A stretch of DNA of 64,000 nucleotides, from the NCBI GenBank assembly GCA_964247725.1, contig CAXTVM010000003.1, positions 62,001 through 126,000 of the forward strand, written 5' to 3'. Position 1 is the first letter of the stretch; each line of letters opens with the position of its first letter. This DNA is from Lichenicola sp964247725. GTDB lineage: Bacteria; Pseudomonadota; Alphaproteobacteria; Acetobacterales; Acetobacteraceae. A program made the translations under genes and the position numbers. Positions 19,159-27,043 of this stretch are shown here, piece after piece. The notes below the pieces were generated by a model, which was given only the letters and a program-made list of their open reading frames with translations, ran no database searches and was not told where the DNA came from.

Positions 19159-20030
19159 GCCGCATCGCCGCCCGCTTTGCAGCTCTGCGGGCGGCTGGCC
19201 GCGGCGCTCTGATCCCGTTCCTGGAGGCCGGCGATCCCGACCTCGCCACCGCCGCGGCGATCCTGGCCGGCATGCCCGCGGCCGGTGCCGACCTGATCGA
19301 GATCGGCCTGCCGTTCAGCGACCCGATGGCTGATGGCCCGATCATCCAGGCCGCCGCCCGCCGGGCCTTGCGCGGCGGCGCCACGATCGGCCGTACGCTG
19401 GAGATGGTGCGGCACTTCCGCAGCGCCGACGACAACACGCCGGTCGTCCTGATGGGCTACCTGAACCCGATCGACAGCTACGGCCCGGAGCGCTTCTGCG
19501 CCGACGCCGCAACGTCCGGCGTCGACGGCCTGATCGTGGTCGACCTGCCGCCGGAAGAGGCTGACCTGCTGGAGCCCCATGCCACCGCGCACGGGATCGA
19601 CATCGTCCGGCTGGTGGCACCCACCACCAGCCCCGATCGCCTGCCGCTGGTGCTCTCGGGAAGCTCCGGCTTCATCTACTACGTCAGCATCGCCGGCGTG
19701 ACCGGCACCCGCACCGCCTCCGAGGCCGACCTGGCGCTGGCGCTGCCGCGGCTGCGCGCCGTCACCGACCTGCCGGTGGCGATTGGCTTCGGCATCCGCA
19801 CGCCGTCGCAGGCCGCGGCCGCGGTGCAGGTCGCCGATGCCGCAGTGGTGGCGTCCGCCCTGATCGAGACCCTGTCCAGCAGCCTGGACGAGTATGGCAG
19901 GGCCGGGCCGGATACGGTGCGGCTGGTGCTCGACCAAGTCAGAATTATTGCGGATGGCGTTAGAAAAGCAAGGCCAGGGGCTCTGCCCCTGGACCCCGCT
20001 AAAGGCGAGCCTTTGGAAACCTTAACTTAA
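19155..20030 (+). CDS. trpA: Tryptophan synthase alpha subunit
   Basis: A 291-residue TIM-barrel enzyme releasing indole from indole-3-glycerol phosphate. LIEIGLPFSDPMADGP holds catalytic Glu49 and Asp60, as in E. coli, and the phosphate-binding GFGIRTPSQ is present. The start is GTG 19155, coupled to trpB. The natural family C-terminus is near IIADGVRKA. The last 20 or so residues (RPGALPLDPAKGEPLETLT) and the TAA stop are encoded by the intergenic repeat that begins near 19970, so the tail is repeat-derived. Confidence 0.95.
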   Translation: MSRIAARFAALRAAGRGALIPFLEAGDPDLATAAAILAGMPAAGADLIEIGLPFSDPMADGPIIQAAARRALRGGATIGRTLEMVRHFRSADDNTPVVLMGYLNPIDSYGPERFCADAATSGVDGLIVVDLPPEEADLLEPHATAHGIDIVRLVAPTTSPDRLPLVLSGSSGFIYYVSIAGVTGTRTASEADLALALPRLRAVTDLPVAIGFGIRTPSQAAAAVQVADAAVVASALIETLSSSLDEYGRAGPDTVRLVLDQVRIIADGVRKARPGALPLDPAKGEPLETLT

Positions 20031-20088
20031 GGAATCGGGTTCCAAGGGCCGCCGGCCCTTGGCGGGTCCAGGGCAGAGCCCTGGCCTT
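19970..20088. repeat. Full two-armed palindromic repeat (R2), trpA-accD
   Basis: The left arm AAGGCCAGGGGC...GCCCCTGGACCCCGC is answered by an inverted right arm GCGGGTCCAGGGC...GCCCTGGCCTT. Each arm is itself a hairpin. Between them lie two different smaller hairpins (AAAGGC/GCCTTT and CCAAGGGCC/GGCCCTTGG) flanking a core AACCTTAACTTAAGGAATCGGGTT. The left half is translated as the TrpA tail. Confidence 0.9.
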
Positions 20089-20109
20089 AAACTTATTGTA
20101 GGTAGTTTC

Positions 20110-21003
20110 ATGAGCTGGCTCACGTCTTACGTCCGCCCCAAGATCCGCAACCTGCTCGGCAAGCGCGACGTACCCGACAACCTCTGGACCCAGTGCGAGT
20201 CGTGCAGCCAGATGATCTTCAGCAACGACCTGCGGAAGTCGCTGAACGTCTGCCCGCATTGCGGCCACCACATGCGCGCCCTGGTGCAGGACCGGCTGGC
20301 CTGGACCTTCGACGACGGCGCCCACACCCGCATCGAGCTGCCGCGGGCGCCCAGCGACCCGCTCGGCTTTCGCGACCAGAAGAAATACACCGACCGCCTC
20401 AAGGAAAACCGCGCCCGCACCCACCTCGACGAGGCGCTGGTGGTGGCGCACGGCGCCATCGGCGGCGTCCGGGCGGTCGTCGCGGTGATGGCGTATGAGT
20501 TCATGGCCGGCACCATGGGGGCGGCGCTGGGCGAGGGGATCGTCGCCGCCGCGCGGCTCGCCGTGCTGCAGCAGGCGCCATTGGTGGTGTTTACCGCCTC
20601 CGGCGGCGCCCGCATGCAGGAGGGCATGATCAGCCTGATGCAGATGCCGCGCACCACGATCGCGGTGCAGATGGTGAAGGATGCCGGCCTGCCCTACGTC
20701 GTGGTGCTGACCAACCCGACCACCGGCGGCGTCACCGCCAGCTTCGCCATGCTGGGCGACATCCAGATCGCCGAGCCGAACGCGCTGATCGGCTTCGCCG
20801 GCCCGCGGGTGATCGAGCAGACGGTGCGCGAGATCCTGCCGGACGGCTTCCAGCGCTCGGAGTACCTGCTGGCGCACGGCATGCTCGACATGGTCGTCGC
20901 CCGCGGCGCCCTGCGCGAGACGCTGGGCCGGCTGCTGCGGCTGCTGTCGCCCCGGGATCGGGCTGGCGATCAGGCCGGCGACCAGGCCGCGATCGCGGCC
21001 TGA
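20110..21003 (+). CDS. accD: Acetyl-CoA carboxylase carboxyltransferase subunit beta
   Basis: A 297-residue subunit transferring the carboxyl group from biotin to acetyl-CoA, the first step of fatty-acid synthesis. The zinc ribbon uses Cys29, Cys32, Cys48 and Cys51 (CESC...CPHC). The crotonase-like domain has FTASGGARMQEG and LTNPTTGGVTASFAMLGD. ATG 20110 (MSWLTSYVRPKIRNLL) is the standard start; upstream open frame is repeat sequence. The C-terminus carries a short Asp/Gln/Ala tail. folC follows after 7 bp, the normal accD-folC pairing. Confidence 0.96.
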   Translation: MSWLTSYVRPKIRNLLGKRDVPDNLWTQCESCSQMIFSNDLRKSLNVCPHCGHHMRALVQDRLAWTFDDGAHTRIELPRAPSDPLGFRDQKKYTDRLKENRARTHLDEALVVAHGAIGGVRAVVAVMAYEFMAGTMGAALGEGIVAAARLAVLQQAPLVVFTASGGARMQEGMISLMQMPRTTIAVQMVKDAGLPYVVVLTNPTTGGVTASFAMLGDIQIAEPNALIGFAGPRVIEQTVREILPDGFQRSEYLLAHGMLDMVVARGALRETLGRLLRLLSPRDRAGDQAGDQAAIAA

Positions 21004-21010
21004 CCCGGGC

Positions 21011-22312
21011 ATGACCGCACCCGGCCCGTCGCCGGAGTTCACCGGCCGTCCCGGCCTGGTGCTGGAGCGCCTGCAGCGTCTCTACCCGGTGCTGATCGAC
21101 CTCAGCCTCGGCCGGCTTGAGACCCTGCTGGCCCGGCTGGACAATCCCGAGCGGCGGCTGCCGCCGGTGATCCACGTCGCCGGCACCAACGGCAAGGGCA
21201 GCACCTGCGCCCACCTCCGCGCCATCGCCGAGGCCGCCGGACTGGTCGTGCACGCGACCACCAGCCCGCACCTGGTCGACGTCACCGAGCGCTTCCGTGT
21301 CTCCGGCCGCCTGGTCGCCGAGGACGTGCTGATCGAGACCCTGGAGCGCATCGAGCGCGTCAACGACGGCGCCCCGATCACCGTGTTCGAGGTGCTGACC
21401 GCCTGCGCCTTCCTGCTGTTCGCCGAGCACCCGGCCGATCTCGCCATCGTCGAGGTCGGCCTCGGCGGCCGTCACGACGCCACCAACCTGCTGCCGTCGC
21501 CGCTGGCCTGCGCCATCGCCTCGCTGTCGATGGACCACGAGGCGTTTCTGGGCGACACGCTGGAGGCGATCGCGGCGGAGAAGGCTGGGATCGCCAAGCC
21601 TGGCCGGCCGCTGGTCATCGGTCGCCAGCCGGAGGCGGCGCTCGCGGTCGTCGCCGCAGAAGCCGCGCGGCAGGGCGCGCCGCTCTGGCTCCGCGACCGC
21701 GACTGGCAGATCGAATCCGATGGCACTTGGCTGCGCTACGCCGACCGGCACGGCAGCCTGGAGCTGCCGTTGCCCGGCCTGCCGGGGCCGCACCAGGTCG
21801 ACAATGCCGGCCTGGCCGTCGCCGCCCTGCGAGCAGGCGGGCTTGTCCTGCCCGACGCCGCCTTCGCCGGCATCGCGCGGACCCGCTGGCCGGCCCGCCT
21901 GCAGCGGCTGGACGGCCGGCTGGCACGGGTGCTGCCGGCTGGATGGGAGCTGTGGCTCGACGGCGGCCACAACCCGGGTGCCGGCGAGGCCCTGGCCCGG
22001 ACCCTGGCCGATTGGGCCGACCGCCCGCTGCACCTGCTGGTGGGCATGAAGCAGGGCAAGCACCCGGCCGGCTTCCTGGCGCCGCTGCTGCCGCTGGCGA
22101 CCACGCTCTGGGCGGTCTCGGAGCCGGGCCAGCATCTGGCGCTGCCGGTGGAGGCGGTCGTCGCCGCGTCCGGCGGCCGCGCGCGGCCGGGGCCGCGGGT
22201 GGCGGACGCGCTGGCGGCGTTGGCCTTGGGCCCGCCCGGACGGGTGCTGATCTGCGGCAGCCTCTATCTGGCTGGCGAGGTGCTGAAGGCCGACGGGTGG
22301 ACTCCGGAGTAG
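21011..22312 (+). CDS. folC: Bifunctional dihydrofolate/folylpolyglutamate synthase
   Basis: A 433-residue Mur-ligase-fold ATPase that makes dihydrofolate and adds glutamates to folates. VAGTNGKGSTCAHLR (residues 56-70) is the P-loop. TTSPHLVDVTERFRVSG is the folate-binding loop, VGLGGRHDATN is the omega-loop region, and WLDGGHNPGAGEALA starts the C-terminal domain. It lies 7 bp after accD, presumably in the same transcript, and is followed directly by a palindromic repeat. Confidence 0.96.
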   Translation: MTAPGPSPEFTGRPGLVLERLQRLYPVLIDLSLGRLETLLARLDNPERRLPPVIHVAGTNGKGSTCAHLRAIAEAAGLVVHATTSPHLVDVTERFRVSGRLVAEDVLIETLERIERVNDGAPITVFEVLTACAFLLFAEHPADLAIVEVGLGGRHDATNLLPSPLACAIASLSMDHEAFLGDTLEAIAAEKAGIAKPGRPLVIGRQPEAALAVVAAEAARQGAPLWLRDRDWQIESDGTWLRYADRHGSLELPLPGLPGPHQVDNAGLAVAALRAGGLVLPDAAFAGIARTRWPARLQRLDGRLARVLPAGWELWLDGGHNPGAGEALARTLADWADRPLHLLVGMKQGKHPAGFLAPLLPLATTLWAVSEPGQHLALPVEAVVAASGGRARPGPRVADALAALALGPPGRVLICGSLYLAGEVLKADGWTPE

Positions 22313-22314
22313 GG

Positions 22315-22401
22315 AAGGCCAGGGGCGCTGCCCCTGGACCCCGCTGGGGCCGTCACGCGGAGCGCGCTTGCGCACGACGGCCCCAGGCCCCGATTCGTTA
22401 A
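22315..22401. repeat. Half-element palindromic repeat (R3), folC-MFS
   Basis: One conserved arm (AAGGCCAGGGGCGCTGCCCCTGGACCCC) is followed by a different interior hairpin (GGGGCCGTC...GACGGCCCC) and the core CCCCGATTCGTTAAG. No second arm is present. It lies between two convergent genes, where a bidirectional terminator would be useful. Confidence 0.88.
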
Positions 22402-22402
22402 G

Positions 22403-23626
22403 TCAGCTCCACAATCGATTCGGTCGGCCGCGGTGGCAGATCAGATAGCGCAGGCCCACCGCGGCTGCGGCGAGGCCCGCGGCGGCGCCGACGGCGAGCC
22501 CCCAGCGCGGACCGCATCGGTCGGCGATGAAGCCTACCAGCGGCGCGCCCAGCGGCGTGCTACCGAGCGCCACCGCGAGCGTGATGGCGATCACTCGCCC
22601 GCGCAGGGCAGGCACGGTCGAGAGCTGCACCAGGCTGAGCGACGAGGTGGTGCAGGTCTGCGCGCACACGCCCACCAGCACCAGGACCAGGCCGAACGAC
22701 CACAGGCCGGGCATCAGCGCCGCCAGGGCCAGGGCGCCGCCGAACCCCGCGGCGCTCGCCGCCAGCAGCGCCATGGTCGGTCGCGTCCGTCCTGCCGCCA
22801 GCAGCGCCCCGATGACCGAGCCGACCGCCATCATCGACGCCAGCAGCCCGAACCGCCCAGCCCCGGCATGGAACACCTTGACCGACATGGTCGAGATGAA
22901 GATCGGGAAGTTGAGGCCGAAGGTGCCAATCAGGAACAGCATGAGCAGCACCGCCCGCAGATCCGGCCGGGACCGCACGGCGCGGAAGCCCTGGGTGAGG
23001 CCGCCGCGCGTGGGTGCGGTCCTGTCCTGCCGGTGCAGCGCGCCCACGCGGAGCAGGCACAGCGAGGCGATCACCGCCCCGTACGAGGCGGCGTTGAGCA
23101 GGAACACCGAGCCGCACCCCACCGCGGCGATCAGCAGGCCCGCCAGCGCCGGCCCGATGGTGCGGGCCGCGTTGAACAAGGTCGAGTTCAGCCCCACCGC
23201 GTTCGACAGGTCGGCCTCGCCGACCAGCTCCGACACGAAGCTCTGGCGGGCCGGGGCATCGAACGCGGCGGCGCAGCCGAACAGGAAGGCGAACGCGTCC
23301 ACCTGCCAGAGCCGCACCATCCCGCCGACCGTCAGCAGGCCCAGCACCAGGGCGAGCGAGGCCATCGTCACCTGCGTCGCAATCAGCAGCCGTCGGCGGT
23401 CGAAATGGTCGGCGGCGAAGCCGGTGACCGGAAGCAGCAGCAGCTGCGGGCCGAACTGGCAGGCCATGACGACGCCCACGGCGGTGCCGCTCCGATGCGT
23501 GAGCCCGGTCAGCACCAGCCAGTCCTGCGCGGTGCGCTGCATCCAGGTGCCGGTGTTGGAGACGATCGCGCCGGCGGCCCAGACGCGATAGTTGTAGCCG
23601 GCCAGGGACCGGAAGGTGCTGCTCAT
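22403..23626 (-). CDS. MFS transporter (EntS/TMEM-type exporter)
   Basis: A 407-residue membrane protein with about 12 hydrophobic helices. NTGTWMQRTAQDWLVL at the first helix, FAADHFDRRRLLI (MFS loop 2-3 motif) and RTIGPALAGLLIA place it in the MFS_3/EntS-like group of drug or siderophore exporters. It is flanked by unrelated genes, so the substrate is unknown. The start is ATG 23626. It is divergent from the hydrolase at 23719 with a 92-bp shared promoter region. Confidence 0.88.
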   Translation of the reverse strand: MSSTFRSLAGYNYRVWAAGAIVSNTGTWMQRTAQDWLVLTGLTHRSGTAVGVVMACQFGPQLLLLPVTGFAADHFDRRRLLIATQVTMASLALVLGLLTVGGMVRLWQVDAFAFLFGCAAAFDAPARQSFVSELVGEADLSNAVGLNSTLFNAARTIGPALAGLLIAAVGCGSVFLLNAASYGAVIASLCLLRVGALHRQDRTAPTRGGLTQGFRAVRSRPDLRAVLLMLFLIGTFGLNFPIFISTMSVKVFHAGAGRFGLLASMMAVGSVIGALLAAGRTRPTMALLAASAAGFGGALALAALMPGLWSFGLVLVLVGVCAQTCTTSSLSLVQLSTVPALRGRVIAITLAVALGSTPLGAPLVGFIADRCGPRWGLAVGAAAGLAAAAVGLRYLICHRGRPNRLWS

Positions 23627-23718
23627 CGACGGCGCGTGGCTCTCGGGTTCGGGATCGGTTCCAGCTCAACCGGCTGTCGGCCCCCCGCGTTGCCTCGACC
23701 CCACGACAGGAGCGCGTC

Positions 23719-24630
23719 ATGGACCAAGTCCGGATGGTTCGCACCGCGACGCTCGACATCGCCGTCGTCGAGCGTGGCCCGGATGGACCGGCCCTGGTGC
23801 TGCTGCACGGCTACCCGGACGACCCGCGCTGCTACGACCGCGTCGTGGCCGAGCTGGCGCCGGACGGCTTCCGCATCCTGCTGCCCCACCTGCGCGGCTA
23901 TGGGCCGACCCGGTTCCTGGACCCGTCGACGCCGCGCTCGGGCCAGCAGGCGGCCCTGGGTGCGGATCTCCGCGACCTGCTGGACGCGCTCGACCTCGAC
24001 CGCGTGATCCTCGGCGGCATGGATTGGGGCGGTCGCGCCGCCTGCATCGTGAGCGCGCTCTGGCCGGGGCGCGTCCGCGGCCTAGTCACATGCAACGGCT
24101 ACAACATCCAGGACCTGTCGACGGCAGCACGGCCGGCCGACCCCGCGCAGGCGGTGCGCAACTGGTATCAGTGGTACTTCAATACCGCCCGCGGCCATCG
24201 GGCACTCCACGAGGATCCCGCCGGCATCGCGCGCCAGTGCTGGCGCCTCTGGTCGCCGTCGATGACGATCGAGGAGGCTGATTTCGGCGCCACCGCCGCG
24301 TCCTGGCGCAATCCGGACCATGCCGACGTGGTGGCGCACTCCTATCGCCATCGCCACGGCGAGGCCGCCGGCGATCCCGCCCTGGAGGAGATCGAGCGCG
24401 CGCTGCTGGCGCAGCCGCGGATCGCCGTGCCGACGATCGTGCTCGACCCGGCCGAGGACGGCGTGCATCCGCTGCCTGGAGGTGATCCTGGGGACGACCC
24501 TTGGGCGGCGCGGTTCGGCACCGCCTACGAGCGCCGCATCGTCGACCGCGCCGGCCACTTCCTGCCCCGCGAGCGTCCCGACGCCTTCGCCGCCGCGATC
24601 CGGGACGTGCGCCGGCGCACGTCGTCCTGA
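23719..24630 (+). CDS. Alpha/beta hydrolase (epoxide hydrolase/haloalkane dehalogenase-like)
   Basis: A 303-residue alpha/beta-hydrolase. LLHGYPDDPRCYD provides the HGxPD oxyanion motif of the epoxide hydrolase/dehalogenase group. The nucleophile elbow GGMDWGGR puts an aspartate (Asp102), not serine, at the active site, which supports that group over esterases. The catalytic His is in RAGHFLPRERP near residue 275. The start is ATG 23719 with AGGAG about 9 bp upstream. Substrate unknown. Confidence 0.85.
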   Translation: MDQVRMVRTATLDIAVVERGPDGPALVLLHGYPDDPRCYDRVVAELAPDGFRILLPHLRGYGPTRFLDPSTPRSGQQAALGADLRDLLDALDLDRVILGGMDWGGRAACIVSALWPGRVRGLVTCNGYNIQDLSTAARPADPAQAVRNWYQWYFNTARGHRALHEDPAGIARQCWRLWSPSMTIEEADFGATAASWRNPDHADVVAHSYRHRHGEAAGDPALEEIERALLAQPRIAVPTIVLDPAEDGVHPLPGGDPGDDPWAARFGTAYERRIVDRAGHFLPRERPDAFAAAIRDVRRRTSS

Positions 24631-24713
24631 TAGGCGGCGGCGGCACACGGACCGCTTGCGTTTCGGCCGGCCGGGGTCTCTGCTGGCGTCCGGTCAGTCG
24701 CAGGGCCAAGGCG

Positions 24714-25700
24714 ATGCGCAAGGTGATCTTCGACACCGATCCGGGCGTGGACGACGCCATGGCGCTGTGTTTCCTGACCCGGCGGCCCGAGCTCGAGCTG
24801 GTCGGCGTCACCACCGTGCACGGCAACGCCGACATCGGGACCGTCACCCGCAACGCGCTCTACCTGAAGGACCGGTTCGGCTTCGCCGCCCCGGTGGCCC
24901 AGGGATCGGGCGTCACCTTCCTGAACCGTCCGGGCCAGCCGGCCCCGCACGTGCACGGCGACAACGGCCTTGGCGACATCGCGCTGGCGGACGCCGTGCG
25001 GGCGGTCCCCGACGGCCGCCGTGCCCACCGCATGATGATAGACCTGATCCGCGCCCATCCGCACGAGATCACGCTGATCGCGGTGGGGCCGCTGACCAAC
25101 CTGGCGCGGCTGCTCGACAAGGACCCCGAGGCGGCCGGCCTTGTGGCCGGCGTCGTGGTGATGGGCGGCGCGTTCGGCGCGCACGGCCATACCGGCAACG
25201 TGACGCCGGTGGCCGAGGCCAACGTCGCCAACGACCCGGAGGCCGCCGAAGCGGTGTTCACCGCACCCTGGCCGGTCACCATCGTCGGCCTCGACGTCAC
25301 TCAGCGCGCGGTGATGGATGGCGCCTATCTCGACCGGCTGCGCGACGACGGCGGCGCCGACGGGCGGTTCCTGCACGAGGTGTCGCGCAGCTACCGCGCC
25401 TTCCACGCGCGCAGCCGGCGGCTCGACGGCATCTTCGCCCATGACAGCCTGGCGGTGGCCTACGCGGTGAGGCCGGACCTGTTCACGCTGCGCCGCGGGC
25501 CGGTGCGCGTGGTGTGCGGCGGGCTCGCCTCCGGGCAGACGATCCAGCGGCCGGAGGGTGCCGCCTTTCCGCCCGGCGCTTGGGACGCGCACCCGGTGCA
25601 GTCGGTGGCGGTCGACGTCGACGTGGACGGCGTGCTGGACCTGTTCGCCGGCACCTTCGTGGGTCCAGATCAGCCGTGGCCGCCGCCGGTCAGCAGGTAG
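24714..25700 (+). CDS. Inosine-uridine preferring nucleoside hydrolase
   Basis: A 328-residue N-ribohydrolase splitting nucleosides into base and ribose. DTDPGVDDAM (residues 7-16) is the calcium- and ribose-binding motif. VVMGGAFGAHGHTGNVTPVAEANVANDPEAA is the second active-site block, and HDSLAVAYAV supplies the last Asp ligand. Length is normal. It starts at ATG 24714 and ends in a 31-bp convergent overlap with the next gene. It could feed purine salvage together with the deaminase at 790, but that link is only inference. Confidence 0.9.
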   Translation: MRKVIFDTDPGVDDAMALCFLTRRPELELVGVTTVHGNADIGTVTRNALYLKDRFGFAAPVAQGSGVTFLNRPGQPAPHVHGDNGLGDIALADAVRAVPDGRRAHRMMIDLIRAHPHEITLIAVGPLTNLARLLDKDPEAAGLVAGVVVMGGAFGAHGHTGNVTPVAEANVANDPEAAEAVFTAPWPVTIVGLDVTQRAVMDGAYLDRLRDDGGADGRFLHEVSRSYRAFHARSRRLDGIFAHDSLAVAYAVRPDLFTLRRGPVRVVCGGLASGQTIQRPEGAAFPPGAWDAHPVQSVAVDVDVDGVLDLFAGTFVGPDQPWPPPVSR

Positions 25701-26683
25701 CAGGCGCAGCCGGCGCTGCGCGAGGCGTCCGGATCCGGCTCCAGCAGCTCGTCCACGGCATGGCGGCGGATGCGCAGCACCACGAAGTCGGCCGGGCCGT
25801 CGAGGATGACGTCGTAATCCTCCGCCAGCACCGACAGCCAGTAGGCCACGCCCGGACGCTCGGACAGGATGATCGGGTCCTGGGCGCTCACCACCAGCCC
25901 GTTCCGCAGCGCACCGTTGGCCTCGGTGCGGTTGGTGACGTGGTAGAGATAGGAGTCGGCGCGATCGGTCGACCGCAGGTTGCGGTAGTCGACCGGCTGC
26001 ATCGGCACCGCGCCCGGATCGAGGTGATATGCGGTCCTCGGTGCCGGCTCCGGCTTTCGCCGTTCCTTGCCTCCGGATGCCGGTGCCAGCTCGGGTCCGG
26101 GCACCGGCTCTGGCAGGGGTTCTGGCTCTGACTCTGGATTTGGCACCGGTTCCGGCGCCGCCGCGACCTCGACGGCCGGCTCCGCATCCTCCGACGCCGC
26201 CTCGTCGGAGGTCGCGAACAGGTCCTGCTCGGCCGGCTTCGCGGCTGGCCGCCGCCGTGCCGCAGCCTGCCGCCGCGGCGGCGCGGCGGGCTCGACGTCC
26301 GGCTCGGCGGCCCCGGGCAGCGGCAGCTCGTGCGTCAGCATGGCGTCCCGGCCGGCCGGGCGCCGGCCCCGCGCCGCGCGCGCCAGGTCGATCCGGCGGC
26401 GCAGCGCCGCATCGGCAGGAGGCTCGTCGGACATGGCGACGGTGAGCCTGGCATCGGCGGCGGTGCTGCGCCAGTAGTGCGCGATCGCCTCGCCGGGGTC
26501 GCGGGCGCTGCCGATGCGGCGGAGCACCCGGCCGGCCGCATCCTCGATGCGGAAGATCGGCAGCCTGGTCACCGGACTGAGCAGCCCGGCCGGCCGCGCC
26601 CTGATCCTGCCGCCGGCGGACGCGGCCGGTCCCATCGTGCTTGCTTCCCCCGTGTCCGGTTCCCCGCCATCCGGCTCGTTCAT
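25670..26683 (-). CDS. Unrecognised protein with low-complexity linker and possible ART-like C-terminal domain
   Basis: A 337-residue protein. Residues 1-110 form an unknown N-terminal domain (LPIFRIEDAAGRVLRRIG...AIAHYWRS). Residues about 120-225 are a disordered Ala/Pro/Glu-rich linker with repeated PEP-type steps. Residues about 245-337 are compact: YLYHVTNRTEANGALRNGL, then PIILSERPGVAYWLSVL and VVLRIRRHAV. The order H-x-T...GL...xLSERPGVAYW...VVLRI resembles ADP-ribosyltransferase/KptA-like folds. That is a pattern judgement, not a family match. It overlaps the nucleoside hydrolase 3' end by 31 bp and is followed upstream by a DUF3126 gene 8 bp away, so the two are probably co-transcribed. 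Confidence 0.6.
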   Translation of the reverse strand: MNEPDGGEPDTGEASTMGPAASAGGRIRARPAGLLSPVTRLPIFRIEDAAGRVLRRIGSARDPGEAIAHYWRSTAADARLTVAMSDEPPADAALRRRIDLARAARGRRPAGRDAMLTHELPLPGAAEPDVEPAAPPRRQAAARRRPAAKPAEQDLFATSDEAASEDAEPAVEVAAAPEPVPNPESEPEPLPEPVPGPELAPASGGKERRKPEPAPRTAYHLDPGAVPMQPVDYRNLRSTDRADSYLYHVTNRTEANGALRNGLVVSAQDPIILSERPGVAYWLSVLAEDYDVILDGPADFVVLRIRRHAVDELLEPDPDASRSAGCACYLLTGGGHG

Positions 26684-26691
26684 GCGAGGCC

Positions 26692-26952
26692 TCAGCGGCG
26701 TGGGCCGCCGGCGGCCTTGCCCGGCAGGGCGGCGGCCGGCGCCGGAGCGAGGTCCTCCTCCAGCACGATGACGTTGATCGAGAACGATACCTCGCCCTCG
26801 TCCTCGTCGCGGTGCACGGTGCCGATCACCTCGCGTCCGATCGCCAGCTCCGTGGTGGCGCCCTTGCGCGGCGGCGCCACCACGTTGACCTGATCGTTGC
26901 CCAGCAGCGTGCGCAGGTAGGCTTGGACGCGGTTGATGTCCGAGGCGTTCAT
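26692..26952 (-). CDS. DUF3126 family protein
   Basis: An 86-residue protein matching alphaproteobacterial DUF3126: an N-terminal helix (INRVQAYLRTLLGNDQVNVV), a basic stretch, GREVIGTVHRDEDEGEVSFSINVIVLEEDL, then a short Pro/Ala tail. The function is unknown; the family often lies near cysE in relatives, but no cysE is seen here. It starts at ATG 26952, with the unrecognised ART-like gene directly downstream. Confidence 0.8.
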   Translation of the reverse strand: MNASDINRVQAYLRTLLGNDQVNVVAPPRKGATTELAIGREVIGTVHRDEDEGEVSFSINVIVLEEDLAPAPAAALPGKAAGGPRR

Positions 26953-27043
26953 GAAGCGACCTTTCAGTGAGCGCCGTGGGATAGGCCAAAACATCCCTGG
27001 ATAAAAGCGCCCTATGGGCGGTGCCCCAGCTCGTCGGGCAGCC

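Noticed and set aside
19995..20035. TTAACTTAA in the repeat core as a CtrA-binding site
   Set aside because: The CtrA consensus needs TTAA-N7-TTAA. Here the two TTAA are separated by one base, and the core is a repeat component rather than a promoter.
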